NCBI RefSeq assembly: GCF_024139115.2
Contig: NC_085140.1
Span: forward strand, 427,637,781-427,701,780
Source of the DNA: Armigeres subalbatus
Lineage: Eukaryota > Arthropoda > Insecta > Diptera > Culicidae
Direction of reading: 5' to 3'
DNA: 64,000 nucleotides
The notes beneath the pieces were generated by a model. That model was not told the DNA's origin. It saw only the letters and a list, made by a program, of their open reading frames with translations, and made no database searches. The position numbers were made by a program, and so were the translations under genes. Positions 21,247 through 34,170 of the stretch are shown in pieces (positions within the stretch are counted from its first letter, which is position 1; each line of letters begins with the position of its first letter).

Positions 21247-24200
21247 GTACCCAACATGTTTGAGAAAGAGAGCAAAGGGAACAGCAGCGACAATCGTCCT
21301 CTATGGTTTATTACCTCTATTGTATTACTGAATGTGGTTGAAGTTTTCAACTATCTATTTTGAAAATATTCAAATTAGTGCAAATTCTATGGTTTCGGCT
21401 GATTACTATCTCTCACTTAACAATTGATAAGGGCCTACAATAAAAAGTAAACAAGTCCAATTTTATTACCCTTGGATACCATCCTCTAATAGCTACTAAT
21501 CGTATAAAAATCCTCCACATCTTCATCTTCATCCACATCTTCAAATGAATTCATAAGAAAAAAAAACCTATTTTCGTTTGGGCCTACAACGTGTTATTTT
21601 CAAAATATGTTTGGTCCACCCTTAAAAACGGCCAAGCCACTCGTTTTTATCTGTCAGGGATAAGCCTTCTCAAATTTCGGGCCGATAACGGAATTTTTCT
21701 CCGAACCGTCATCGGCTCGAGCTCTTCTTCTTCTTCTTTTTCTTCTTCTTTTATGAGTTGTTATCACTCGCGTTCATCCAGCAAACACAGAATGACTTAT
21801 CATGAAGACCTATTCCGGAGAAAAAATGAAAATAGACTTAAATGTTTCTTTTATAGATTTCGACAAAGAGTGTTGATTATGTGTCTAAAAGCACTAAGAT
21901 TATATGCTCTTTGAAATATCATAAACCTGCGAAATGGAAATTGAAATTGAGATGCATTTTTATCAAACGGCATTTTCTCAATGTTTACGTTATGGTTTTA
22001 AGTCCTTTTCAAATGTTAAGCGAGATCTATAGCAATTTTTGCTCCATGTATTTCCTTCAGATTTTGTTAATTTATCAGCCGCTCTATCAAAGAACGGATA
22101 AAATAAAAGAATAACTAAGTTTTATGGCAATAACTTCAAATAAATAAATAATTCCCTTGATGTGTATCCTAAGGCTAAAAATAGAGTGAATAATCGGATT
22201 ATCTACTCAGTACTTGTTCCCGTGTGTTGTAGTACTTTTACTGTTCTATTTTAGTTGCCAACCATCTTTCTTTACCCTCGAATCCAACCAGAAGCTAGTC
22301 TGATCAATTATTCAAATCCTAAACCATTCATTCACTTGTCTTGCTTGCTATTTTCGCGTGCAACGTAGTTCTTGGGAGTAGATATACAACGCTCTACAGC
22401 GAAGCACCTATTCCACGACCACAGTCATTCATCGAATAATAAATAGCGCCAGATAATTGCACCACGAAGCTGAAAGCAATCGATCTCTTTTATACAGTGA
22501 ATGAGAACACGCGCGTCGTCGTTGGCAAAAATGACGCCTTTGCTAAATAAAGTGGCTAATAACATCAACAGATGCCGATGTCACGCCACTTAGTGGCTAA
22601 GCCGATGACTGGTAGGGAATGGTTCCAACAGATTCCTGAGCAGAGTCCATCATCATATTCATGTTCTCGAATGTAAAATTAATCTTGATTTAAGTATTTT
22701 AAGTTTTATTACGTTTTCATAGTAGTTCATACAAAATTTGACTACAGATTGCCATTTATAACCACAGCTAAGAATTTAGTTTCCAGTTTGCTATCCAACA
22801 GAACTCGGCAAGTCAGAAAAGGCGGTGACCTCCCTTATAAAAGGGTCCCCAGAGGGATGAAAATTTCACGAGTTGGTCGTGAAAATTAATGCGCTTCGTT
22901 GGCGCTTTCTTTGCGTTTTCTGTTCCATTCCAAGTTGGTTCACTTTTGCACGCGTCGCGCGCTCGCATGCCGAGCAGAGAGGCGGGAGCTTTATGGATTT
23001 ACTGTTGCTTTTAGCGAAATTGCTTGTGCAAAGCTCTGGCTCCGAGTGTGGCTTTGGTGGGAGGATAAAATTAGCTTGACTGAGCGAATTTGCACCAGAG
23101 TTATGGTGGTGCCTTTCGTCCTTCAACCTTGTTTGAACTTATTATAGCTTTACAGTCGTTGCACTGGCAGTAGAAGATAGTCAGTAGCCACCGCACAATG
23201 ATGTTGCATTTATGGTTTTATTGCCATCACCCATCATAAGGTACTACAATGGTCGAATATAGTCAACAGAAGACGGTAGAGTTACATTTTATATTGTGGG
23301 TCTAATAAACAGATGTGTTGACTGTGACCTTGATGTTTTGGTTTTCCGCATTTGGAACTTGATGATTTTTTATTTGATAAACGGGCACTAAGGGGAGCTG
23401 GGTATAACACTGAATTAGTTTCTGATGTTTCTGTCGTTTCAAAATTAATTTATATTTTTGTTTACATGTTTTGGTTCCTCTTAATTCCGAAATGTTTTCT
23501 GTAGGAGGCAGTCAAAGAATCTTACCAATTTCTTTAATCTGAATTAGATCTATTCATAAAATGAACAAAATTTTAAATTTTTTTTCCAATTGCAATGCAC
23601 TTTTAGCTTATTTTCCTCTCGTCTATTTTTCGCCCATCATTTGTTAGTGCCCTGCCTCTAACTTTTATGCAACGGCCCATATGAATCTACCTGTACTCGT
23701 CATTACTTGTCGAAACAGCAAAGCAATAAAACCTTATTCTCCGAAAACGGTTCACCACCGAAGTGCTAAAAGTTAACCTCAATTGGACCAACCAACTGAC
23801 AGAATTGTATCCGCACCATCGCCGCACTGTGGATTCTCCTCGTTTTTATGGCTTTACGATCCTGTTGATTGTTTTACGACTGACGACGTTCCAACTGGCT
23901 CTATGCACCATAGAGTAACGACTTTTCCTTCATAGTTTGGAATACTCGGCTCCCTCCGTCTGGGGGTAATGACGATCACAATGCCTCCCTAAACCAGAAC
24001 AAATTTGACCAGACCAGACCACCCGTTGCTGCCGTTGTTTGTCGGATGTCATGAGCTTTTCAAAAAATTAAAAACAAATTTCAAGCATCTTGTTCCCTAA
24101 TTTTTCAGTTGTCACTGCACTGCTGCTTACTTATACATATAGGTGCTGTGTGGACATATCAAAACATCATCTAACTTTGATTAACTACAAGCGGATTTAC

Positions 24201-24522
24201 AACGGGTCCAGCAACCCCTCCGATTTCCCCCGAATCTCAAAAAGACACCCGAAACGTGTGACACACCGGAGATTGACACTTGAAAAGAAGTGTTAATGAA
24301 ACTTGTTTCCCATGGCCCCTGGACCAACACCACCGTCATCAAGACGCCGCTCGTCTTAATGAAATTATTCCCAAAGTCATTGTGTTCGCTTTTCATCAAC
24401 ACCTTGTTTGATACAGTTCCAACCTTGCGGAAAGGGGGATAAAACCCGTTTCCGAAAATCCTTTTATTCAATTTTGCTAAAATTTTCTTCCTGTTCTTTT
24501 TCCTTTCTCTTTTTCCGCGCAG
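21247..24522. other. Upstream or intronic sequence, no recognised exon
   Basis: Precedes the first CenG1A exon found. It contains a TATA-type promoter candidate at 22836 and otherwise AT-rich sequence. I could not identify the exon that should donate the first base of the split codon at 24523. Confidence 0.4.
22836..22843 (+). promoter_or_regulatory. TATA-box candidate
   Basis: TATAAAAG in a GC-richer context, about 1.7 kb upstream of the first CenG1A exon found. About 30 bases downstream lies TTCACGAG, with no strong initiator consensus. It could belong to an alternative promoter of CenG1A or to an old transposon. Confidence 0.3.
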
Positions 24523-24755
24523 ATTCCTTCGTCAACAGTCAGGAGTGGACGATCTCACGGTCGGTGCCGGACATTCGACTGGGGATCGTGGGCAGTCTCA
24601 GTTCGGGCAAGTCGGCGCTGGTCCACCGATACCTGACCGGATCGTACATGCAGGAGGAATCGCCCGAGGGTGGCCGCTTCAAGAAGGAAATCCAAATCGA
24701 CAACCAGAGCTACCTGCTGCTGATACGGGACGAGGGCGGCCCACCGGAGATGCAG
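24523..24755 (+). CDS. CenG1A: CenG1A exon: start of the GLD GTPase-like domain (P-loop)
   Basis: The acceptor is a pyrimidine-rich tract ending in CGCAG at 24522. The donor is CAG|GTTGGT. The exon opens with two bases of a split codon and ends exactly after a Gln codon (phase 0). It encodes 78 residues, starting at a [13 protein letters not shown] segment and running into the GLD domain. The P-loop GSLSSGKS fits GxxxxGK[ST] at about residues 24-31 of the partial protein. It is followed by the conserved HRYLTG and [12 protein letters not shown] segments and RDEGGPPE, which stands where Ras proteins have DxxG. These are near-invariant in AGAP proteins. An in-frame ATG at 24408 lies upstream of the splice acceptor in intron sequence, so I do not take it as the start. 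Confidence 0.95.
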
Positions 24756-25256
24756 GTTGGTTCGATATTTTATACGCGGAACAAAATGAGAGTGCTATCA
24801 TCCATCGATACTATCCTTAGCTGGGATATCAATTTCCCATACCCATTACCACTGAAGAAAAAAAACACAATCAACCTTCACGTCGTCGTCGTCGTCAGTC
24901 GTGCATTTAATGGCACAGTTTCCCACAGCTAATTTTGTTTGCCGAGTGCAAACAGAAGCCCCACCATCAGCAGTATCATCGAACGACGAAGACCGCTCGA
25001 TTCCTTCAACTTTCACCTTCTTCTGTGAACCGTCGAACTTTGTCGTTTCCTAGAAGAAGCGACCAAAACGGATCGCGAAGCAGGAGTGACATCAAGCTCT
25101 CCATTTCTAATGCTGGTGGCTCGTGAACCGTACTTCCGCTTCGTTCTGCCACTGATATCGTATCCAAAAAGCATTACACAGCACCAGGGTTGGGAAGCAA
25201 TGACACTTGTTTACTCTCCCACGTCGGGTCGTACCTATCTTAATGGTTTCGACGGA

Positions 25257-25370
25257 AGTACGGGGTTGGACTTTTCTTATACTGTGTATCAAGTATGATA
25301 TCATAAAATAAAATTTGAAATCGAAAAATTGCGTTTATTGTTCAGTAGAAGGAAAGTCCAACCCCGTACT
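25257..25370. repeat. Hairpin element, 28-base arms
   Basis: The left arm AGTACGGGGTTGGACTTTTC (25257 onward) pairs with the right arm GAAAGTCCAACCCCGTACT (ending 25370) with two mismatches over 28 bases. The loop is about 58 bases. It looks like a tiny MITE inside the intron. Confidence 0.7.
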
Positions 25371-25372
25371 GC

Positions 25373-25431
25373 TAAGGGGCTATCCATATACCACGTGGAC
25401 AGGTTTTGGTCAGTATGGACAGCCCCTAACC
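25373..25431. repeat. Short palindrome GGGGCTATCCATA / TATGGACAGCCCC
   Basis: Inverted repeats AGGGGCTATCCATA and TATGGACAGCCCCT frame about 30 bases. Probably a minimal MITE or its remnant, directly abutting the previous hairpin. Confidence 0.55.
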
Positions 25432-26084
25432 GGTTTTAATTAAATTGCTCCTAGAATTTTTGAGAAGAGTTTTAAAAAACTTCCCGTATGCTTCCCCATG
25501 CAATATTTTTCAAATATCATCCTTCGACTTCTTCTTCTTCATGCAACCTTTAATCGTCAATTAACTGACTGCACATGAGCTCAGCTGAACCCGGGGCACC
25601 TGGCGCCCGTATTCAATGTCACTCCTGTAGAAAAGATATTGACCAAGCTTCCATTTACGGTAGCGCTCACCTTTGATGCTAATCGATTTCATGTGGCCAA
25701 CAACTGAACGGAGCGTGGTGCAGCTCCGCATAAGTTGGCGCTACAGCACTGAATGGGTTGTCTCCATGTGGGTGAGTGACGGGCTGGTAATGAAAACTGG
25801 AGCACCTCGACAAAACAGTGCGCCGGTGTCGTATAAATATCTTCCACAGCAGTAGACGCCACTTGACACACTGCACTGAACGGTATGAATGTGAGATAGA
25901 ATTAGAAAAATAATTTTACTACTCGAGCAGACATCAAGTGCTGTTGTACTCGCTTTGTTTGCAAATATCGAGTGTTTGATATTCAATCTTGACTATGAAC
26001 ATTGAACAAGTGTTCCATTAGCGTGATTTATGACAAACTACAATGGGAGACATGTAGCCCTTTTTAGATAATTAACAAGACATT

Positions 26085-27805
26085 CTGAAGAATTTCCCGA
26101 TGGAAATTCCGATGAATTTCCCGATGGAAATTCCGATGAATTTCCCGATGGAAATTCCGAAGAATTTCCCGATGGAAATTCCGAAGAATTTCCCGATGGA
26201 AATTCCGAAGAATTTCCCGATGGAAATTCCGAAGAATTTCCCGATGGAAATTCCGAAGAATTTCCCGATGGAAATTCCGAAGAATTTTTCGATGGAAATT
26301 CCGAAGAATTTCCCGAAGGAAATTCCGAAGAATTTCTCGATGGAAATTCCAAAGAATTTCCCGAAGGAAATTCCGAAGAATTTCCCGAAGGAAATTCCGA
26401 AGAATTTCCCGAAGGAAGTTCCGAAGAATTTCCCGAAGGAAATTCCGAAGAATTTCCCGAAGGAAATTCCGAAGAATTTCCCGAAGGAAATTCCGAAGAA
26501 TTTCCCGAAGGAAATTCCGAAGAATTTCCCGAAGGAAATTCCGAAGAATTTCCCGAAGGAAATTAAGAAGAATTTGCCGAAGGAAAATAAGAAGAAATTT
26601 CCGAAGGAAATTCCGAAGAATTTCCCGAAGGAAATGCCGAAGAATTTTTCGAAGGAAATGCCGAAGAATTTCCCGAAGGGAATGCCGAAGAATTTCCCGA
26701 AGGAAATTCCAAAGAATTTCCCGAAAGAAATTCCAAAGAATTTCCCGAAAGAAATTCCAAAGAATTTCCCGAAGGAAATTCCAAAGAATTTCCCGAAGGA
26801 AATTCCGAGGAATTTTCCGAAGAATTTCCCGAAGGAAATCCCGAAGCATTTCCCGAAGGATATTCCGAAGAATTTCCCGAAGTTAATTCCGAAGAATTTC
26901 CCGAAGGAAATTCCAAAGAATTTCCCGAAGAAAATTCCAAAGAATTTCCCGAAGGAAATTCCAAAGAATTTCCCGAAGGAAATTCCAAGAATTTCCCGAA
27001 GGAAATTCCGAAGAATTTCCCGAAGGAAATTCCGAAGAATTTCCCGAATTAAATTCCGAAGAATTTCCCAAGGAAATTCCAAAGAATTTCCCGAAGGAAA
27101 TTCCGAACAATTTCCCGAAAGAAATTTTCCGATTTCCAATTTCCCGAGGGAAATTCCGAAGTATTTTCTGAGGGAAATTCCGAAGAATTTCCCGAAGGAA
27201 ATTCCGAAGAATTTCCCGAAGAACTTCCCAAAGGAAATTTCGAAGAACTTCCCGAAGGAAATTTCGAAGAATTTCCCGAAAGAAATTTCGAAGAATTTCC
27301 CATAGGAAATTCCGAAGAATTTCCCGAAGGAAATTCCGAAGAATTTCTTGAAGGAAATTCCGAAGAATTTCCCGAAGGAAATTCCGAAGAATTTCCCGAA
27401 TGAAATTCCGAAGGAAATTCCGAAGAATTTCCCGAAGGAAATACCGAAGAATTTCCCGAAGGAAATTCCGAAGAATTTTCGAAGGAAATTCCGAAGAACT
27501 TTCGAAGGAAATTCCGAAGAATTTCCCGAAGGAAATTCCAAAGAATTTCCCGAAGGAAATTCCGAAGAATTTCCCGAAGGAAATTCCAAAGGATTTCCCG
27601 AAGGAAATTCCAAAGAATTTCCCGAAGGAAATTCCAAAGAATTTCCCGAAAGAAATTCCAATGATTTTCGCGAAGGAAATTGCAATGATTTTCGCGAAGG
27701 AAATTTCAAAGCAGGAAGGAAGGAAATTCCAAAGAATTTTCCGAAATTCCTAAGAGTTTCCCGATGAAAGAGTTTCCCGAAAGAAATTCCGAAGAATTTC
27801 CCGGA
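26085..27805. repeat. 24-base minisatellite, about 70 units
   Basis: The unit is GAAGAATTTCCC followed by GAAGGAAATTCC (or GATGGAAATTCC in the first third). It repeats with point variants across about 1.7 kb. Because 24 is a multiple of three and the unit lacks stops in most frames, long frames open on both strands, the largest on the minus strand. Variants cluster in blocks (GATGG at the left, GAAGG later, AAAGAATTT scattered), as expected from local expansion. It lies inside a CenG1A intron. Confidence 0.95.
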
Positions 27806-30800
27806 CAAATGGAACAATTGCTCGTAAATATCGTGATGAACTTTATAATTTAAAAAAATCACGTTGATAAAGATTAAAAAAAAAAAAAATTGCTCGTAAA
27901 AATTCCGTAAAATTTCCTTCCAAAAATGTGCCAGTTTGGGCTTAAATTTTTTGACCAAAATACTTTTTTTTTGTAATGCGCGCCTCCTATACGCTAGAAT
28001 TTCTCGTGAATTTTTTTTATTGGGGATTCCAAATAATTTTTGATGGAACGAACTCACCAAATATAAGGCATGATGTGGCTTAAAGCAGGGATCTCATTAA
28101 TAAGACGTTAGGAGTTTTTATCAATATATTTCCTAGATAGACTATGGAAAAGAATTCTAAGCATGAAGATCGATCGATCGTCAGTGAATGCACTAATGTA
28201 CCAAGTTAATGCATTGATTCTTTTCATTGTGAACAGAATGGAACAGATTCAAATGCTGACAGATGCTCTTGGACTTGGTTTTAAATCTTCAGTTTTCTAT
28301 ATCGGAAAACGACAAACAATGCATAATAGTCCTTCCTTTTCCAATAGCCCTCTAGTTTATTCCTTCGATTTATTCTTCGTCACCCCACCAAGCTGGGCAC
28401 CTATCTACATGTGTTTTCGCTGTTCAACAACACCACCGCTCACGTCATCATACTTCCGCACTCCGATAGCGCATAACAATAAAAAGTCATTAAAATCAAC
28501 GAAAATAATACACAAATTGCAACCTAATTGCACGTCGCGATAGCATCGGCGAATGTAAAAAAGGATATGGAAAAAAATCTGCGAATTGAATATGTGTAAC
28601 AATAACGCATTCAAATCGAACCGATGATCAACAGGGTGGGTCAAATGTTTAGGTTAGCGTGTGCAAGATTTCCTCTATTTCAATCTTGCCTTTGTAGCGA
28701 ATTTGAACATTTCAAATCATAAATAATAATATTGCTACATTAGAAGATGCACTTACATTTTTGAGCATCTGGAATTCCGCAACCTGACAATCTTTATCCG
28801 GTATATTTGCATTTTAAAAACTGTTTGAACTTTGAAACCAATCGACCAAACGAAAAGAAAGTTAGTCTCACCCTAACGATTCGAACTTCGGAGGTCCGAG
28901 GGATGAATCGAACACGATGACGCGACGGAGGGAAAATGAATGGCACACGCGTCAGCGGCAGTCTAATTTGCATACTGCAGCATGGAAAATTTCTATTTGC
29001 ATACCCCATAACGAAGCCCATACGGGACTCGCATCATCTTCCGAATGTAACCATTGCAAAGAGAGTGAAAAAAACATGCATAATGATGCGTTAATTGATT
29101 AGGTCTGGGACGTATCGGTTCCATTATTCCGTGCACCCAGTCCCAATAGTGCCCTGGCTGGATGACTTTTGCAGTGCAGAAATTGTGCAACGAATGCAAA
29201 TGAAGCGAACATTGGCGATCATCTTCATTGTGGAGATAAAAAAGTAGGTATTTTAGCTACGGTTGATTTGCTGTCACGCAAATTATTCGATCGTTGGATG
29301 ATCCTTAGCACGGTGTTGGCCTGTTGTGTGTCAATGGGGTGGAACTTTAATTTTTTTGAACCGGGAAAACTATTGATACGCATTGTATTTTTACGATTTA
29401 TTGATTTTTCAGTTACAATCCGCGGAATGGGATTGAATACAGGAGCGCACGGGATATAAATATCCGATTTAGATGCTAATCAGCTGTGCTGTGAATGGAT
29501 ATAGGAATTAACGTCCTAGTTGAATAGTCTGTTCGCGCACCATTTTGGATATGCAAATTGAAATGGAGCTAAAAATTTGTTATTTATCGCTTCATTAATT
29601 CGCCGTTGTGTTTATTTCAGTAGAAGGTAAAAACCTCAGTTTTAGGCAATTGTATATTGCTTGCTGTATGAACGGATTATGGCTTATAGTTCGAAGCAAA
29701 GCAAAGTTATCTACAGTGGCGTAAGGCACATAACCTTGATAAGATTACTTAAAAAATACTCAGTAGAACGTTGAAATAGAAAACAGACGAGGTTGTTCAC
29801 CCGGGCAATTGAAATAAATTCAATTTTGCTAAGCGCTCAAAATATTCGCATTTCGCACCCTTCAAAACCCAATTTCTGTTTTCTTTCAAATTAGCCGACA
29901 AATTTATAATTCACACCCTAATTGACGTCACGCCAACCACACACACAAACGGGTCCGTTCCGCCTATCTCTTGAAAGCTGGAAGCCGAAAAATGCCAACC
30001 AGAACACCGGCCCTGTAATTAAAGAAAATCGCAATTGAAATCTAATCTAATCTCAGGTCCTCGACACCGTATTGCCGCCAGGCTCTTGCTGAAACGCCTG
30101 AATGACGCGCGCGTTTGCCGAAGACGATGTCGATGATGCAATCTGACGACGGTGTCTGCTCGGAAGGTGTGATCGAAGTTCCCCCTTCGTGAGTGGGATC
30201 CTTGCGAATGGAAAAGCCCGCTGCAACGTTCATATGTAAATATGCTTCCTTCGCCAACAGTAGATCCGATGTTTGCTTCACTTTTGCTTACAAGATGTGT
30301 CATTCGAAATATGCATAATAAAGGTTAAAAAGTGTCTGATCTAATTGCGGAATGCAGTTGTTCCTGAAACTGCTAATCCAAGTGACAAAATATCCCACCA
30401 ATTTGCTTTTGATCACTGCTTGCGATGGATCTTGCGTTCAATGAAACAAGTTTGTTTAGTAATGAATGACCTAACCTCTATGCTCCATTTTCACTTTTTA
30501 ATATAAAGCATCCTGTAGGTATGTTTGTTGGACCGTCATGTTTGTCGTCAAGTAGCGCTCTTGTTCCGTGAGAGGGAGGCCCACCGACGTCAAAGAACGT
30601 GTGTCTCGAGTGCTTCTAGACACGGTCGTGTTGATTGCAGAGCCTCTTTATAGACTGCTTCTGCATTTCACACCCACCTGCGTCGTCTATTCATTCGCAG
30701 ATGGAAGATGGAATGCAGAAATTTTCAGTTTTGTGGTGTGGGGTAATGACTTGTTGGCCCGAAGCGATTTTAATATCCCGGGAGCGGGATCTACAAGACT

Positions 30801-30944
30801 GGCTGCGGCACTGGGAGGGTTTAAGCTTCCGCAGGAGTCGAGTTATGCCATATGTCACAATATTGCTCGGTTAGGAGTCTAAAATATTAAAAAATAGAGA
30901 GGTGGTACAACAAAGCTTACGAATTGAAGGAAATCTTAAATCCA
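27806..30944 (+). other. Intron sequence between the two minisatellites
   Basis: No exon, RNA gene or clear transposon was recognised. Short open frames at 28163-28543 and 29169-29459 have no family resemblance. Confidence 0.4.
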
Positions 30945-33900
30945 ATTCAAATAAAATCCAAATTCAATTCAAATCCATTAGGATTGGATTTGGATTAAGT
31001 TTAGGTTGGACTTGGATTTAGATTGAATATTAATTAAATTAGACTTAGATCAAATTTTGATTTAAATAAGATTGAGTTTGGATAAAAATCGGATTTGGAT
31101 TGCGGTTCGGAATTGATTGAAAATTAAATTCAAATATAAATCAAATCTTAGTCACATCCAAAGCGCAAACCGAATCCAATTTTAATTCAAATTTAATCTA
31201 ATTTAAATCCAAATTCAACCCAAATAAAATCTTAATCTAAGCCAAATCCATATCCAAACCAAATCCATATCCAATCGAACTTCTATCCAAATTCAAATCC
31301 AATCCAATCCAATCTAAATCCAAATTTAATCCATATCCAAATCCAATCCCAATCCAATCCAAATCCAATCCAAATCCAATCCAAATCCAATCCAAATCCA
31401 ATCCAAATCCAATCCAAATCCAATCCAAATCCAATCCAAATCCAATCCAAATCCAATCCAAATCCAAATCCAATCCAAATCCAATCCAAGTCCAATCCAA
31501 ATCCAATCCAAATCCAATCCAAATCCAATCCAAATCCAATCCAAATCCAATCCAAATCCAATCCAAACCAATCCAAACCAATCCAAACCAATCCAAACCA
31601 ATCCAAACCAATCCAAACCAATCCACATCCAAACCAAACCAATCCAAACCAATCCAATTTCAATCCAAACCAATCCAAACCAATCCAAACCAATTCAAAC
31701 CAATCCAAACCAAACCAATCCAAACCAATCCAAGTCCAATCCAAATCTAATCCAAACCAATCCAAACCAACCAAACCAATCCAAACCAATCCAAACCAAT
31801 CCAAACCAATCCAAACCAATCCAAACCAATCCAAATCGAACCCCAACCAATCCAAACCAATCCAAACCAACCAAACCAATCCAAACCAATCCAAACCAAT
31901 CCAAACCAATCCAAACCAATCCAAACCAATCCAAACCAATCCAAACCAATCCAAACCAAACCAATCCAAACCAATCCAAGTCCAATCCAAACCAATCCAA
32001 CCAATCCAAACCAACCAAACCAATCCAAACCAATCCAAATCCAATCCAAACCAATCCAAACCAATCCAAACCAATCCAAACCAATCCAAACCAATCCAAA
32101 CCAATCCAAACCAATCCACATCCAAACCAAACCAATCCAACCAATCCAATTTCAATCCAAACCAATCCAAACCAACCAAACCAATTCAAACCAATCCAAA
32201 CCAATCCAAACCAATCCAAACCAATCCAAACAAAATTCAAACCAATCCAAACCAATCCAAACCAATCCAAACCAATCCAAACCAATCCAAACCAATCCAA
32301 ACCAATCCAAACCAATCCAAACCAATCCAAACCAATCCACATCCAATCCAAACCAATCCAAACCAACCAAACCAATCCAAACCAATCCAAACCAATCCAA
32401 ACCAATCCAAACCAAACCAATCCAAACCAATCCAAATCCAATACAAACCAAACCAATCCAAACCAATCCAAACCAATCCAAACCAATCCAAACCAATCCA
32501 AACCAATCCAAACCAATCCAAACCAATCCAAACCAACCAAACCAACCAAACCAATCCAAACCAACCAAACCAATCCAAACCAATCCAAACCAATCCAAAC
32601 CAATCCAAACCAACCAAACCAATCCAAACCAATCCAAACCAATCCAAACCAACCAAACCAACCAAACCAATCCAAATCCAATCCAAACCAATCCAAACCA
32701 ATCCAAACCAATCCAAACCAATCCAAACCAATCCAAACCAACCAAACCAATCCAAACCAATCCAAACCAATCCAAACCAATCCAAACCAATCCAAACCAA
32801 TCCAAACCAATCCAAACCAATCCAAACCAAACCAATCCAAACCAATCCAAACCAATCCAAACCAATCCAAACCAATCCAGATCCAATCCAAGTCCAATCC
32901 AAACGCAATCCAAACCAACCAATCCAAACCAATCCAAACCAATCCAAACCAACCAAACCAATCCAAACCAACCAAACCAAACCAAACCAATCCAAACCAA
33001 TCCAAACCAATCCAAACCAATCCAAACCAATCCACATCCAATCCAAACCAATCCAAACCAACCAAACCCAATCCAAACCAATCCAAACCAATCCAAACCA
33101 ATCCAAACCAATCCAAACCAATCCAAAACCAATCCAAACCAATCCAAACCAATCCAAACCAATCCAAACCAATCCAAACCAATCCAAACCAATCCAAATC
33201 CAATCCAAACCAATCCAAACCAATCCAAACCAATCCAAACCAATCCAAACCAATCCAAACCAATCCAAACCAATCCAAACCAATCCAAACCAATCCCAAA
33301 CCAATCCAAACCAACCAAACCAATCCAAACCAACCAAACCAATCCAAACCAATCCAAACCAATCCAAACCAATCCAAACCAATCCAAACCAATCCAAACC
33401 AACCAAACCAATCCAAACCAATCCAGATCCAATCCAAGTCCAATCCAAGTCCAATCCAAACGCAACCAAACCAAACCCAATCCAATCCAATCCAAACCAA
33501 TCCAAACCAATCCAAACCAATCCAAACCAATCCAAACCACATCCAATCCAAACCAATCCAAACCAATCCAAACCAATCCAAACCAATCCAAACCAATCCA
33601 AACCAATCCAAACCAATCCAAACCAATCCAAATCCAATCCAACCAACCAAACCAATCCAAACCAATCCAAACCAATCCAAACCAATCCAAACCAATCCAA
33701 ACCAATCCAAACCAATCCAAACCAACCAAACCAATCCAAACCAATCCAATCCAATCCAAATCCAATCCAAATCCAATCCACATCCAATCCAAATCCAATC
33801 CAAATCCAATCCAATCCAAATCCAATCCAAATCCAATCCAAATCCAATCCAAAACCAATCCAAATCCAATCCAAATCCAATCCAAATCCAATCCAAATCC

Positions 33901-34170
33901 AATCCAAATCCAATCCAAATCCAATCCAAAACCAATCCAAATCCAATCCAAATCCAATCCAAATCCAATCCAAATCCAATCCAAATCCAATATAAATCCA
34001 ATCCAAATTCAATTCAAATTCAATTCAAATCCAATTCAAATTCAATCCAAATCCAATTCAAACCAATCCCAATCCAATACAAATACAATCCAAATATAAT
34101 CTCATCCAATCTTAATCTAATCCAAATCCAATCCAAATCCAATCCAAATCCAATCCAAATCGAAAGTTAA
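30945..34170. repeat. Nearly G-free 10/11-base minisatellite (CCAAACCAAT / CCAAATCCAAT)
   Basis: A central domain of about 2.2 kb (31565-33750) is mostly the 10-base unit CCAAACCAAT. Both flanks (about 31330-31565 and 33750-34000) are mostly the 11-base unit CCAAATCCAAT. Outer edges decay into AAATTCAATTC-like sequence. The + strand has almost no G over about 2.8 kb. Three overlapping minus-strand frames of roughly 600-770 codons are artefacts of the repeat, which reads as the same Trp/Leu/Gly/Asp-rich pattern in every frame. Confidence 0.95.

Larger units (their letters stand above)
24756..26084 (+). other. Start of the first large CenG1A intron
   Basis: Contains a (CGT)n microsatellite near 24880-24897, a hairpin MITE at 25257-25370 and a second short palindrome at 25373-25431. 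No further exon was seen. Confidence 0.5.

Noticed and set aside
24408..24522. ATG at 24408 as the start of CenG1A
   Set aside because: The sequence between it and 24522 is a T-rich tract ending in a strong splice acceptor, and AGAP homology begins only after that point.
26072..28060. 662-codon open frame on the minus strand and 401-codon frame on the plus strand
   Set aside because: Both fall on the 24-base minisatellite, whose unit length is a multiple of three and has few stops. The peptide is an 8-residue repeat readable on both strands, with no conserved domain, and it sits in a CenG1A intron.
31237..34012. Three overlapping minus-strand open frames of about 590-770 codons
   Set aside because: All are translations of the 10/11-base minisatellite. 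Because the unit is not a multiple of three, the same Trp/Leu/Gly/Asp pattern appears in all three frames.
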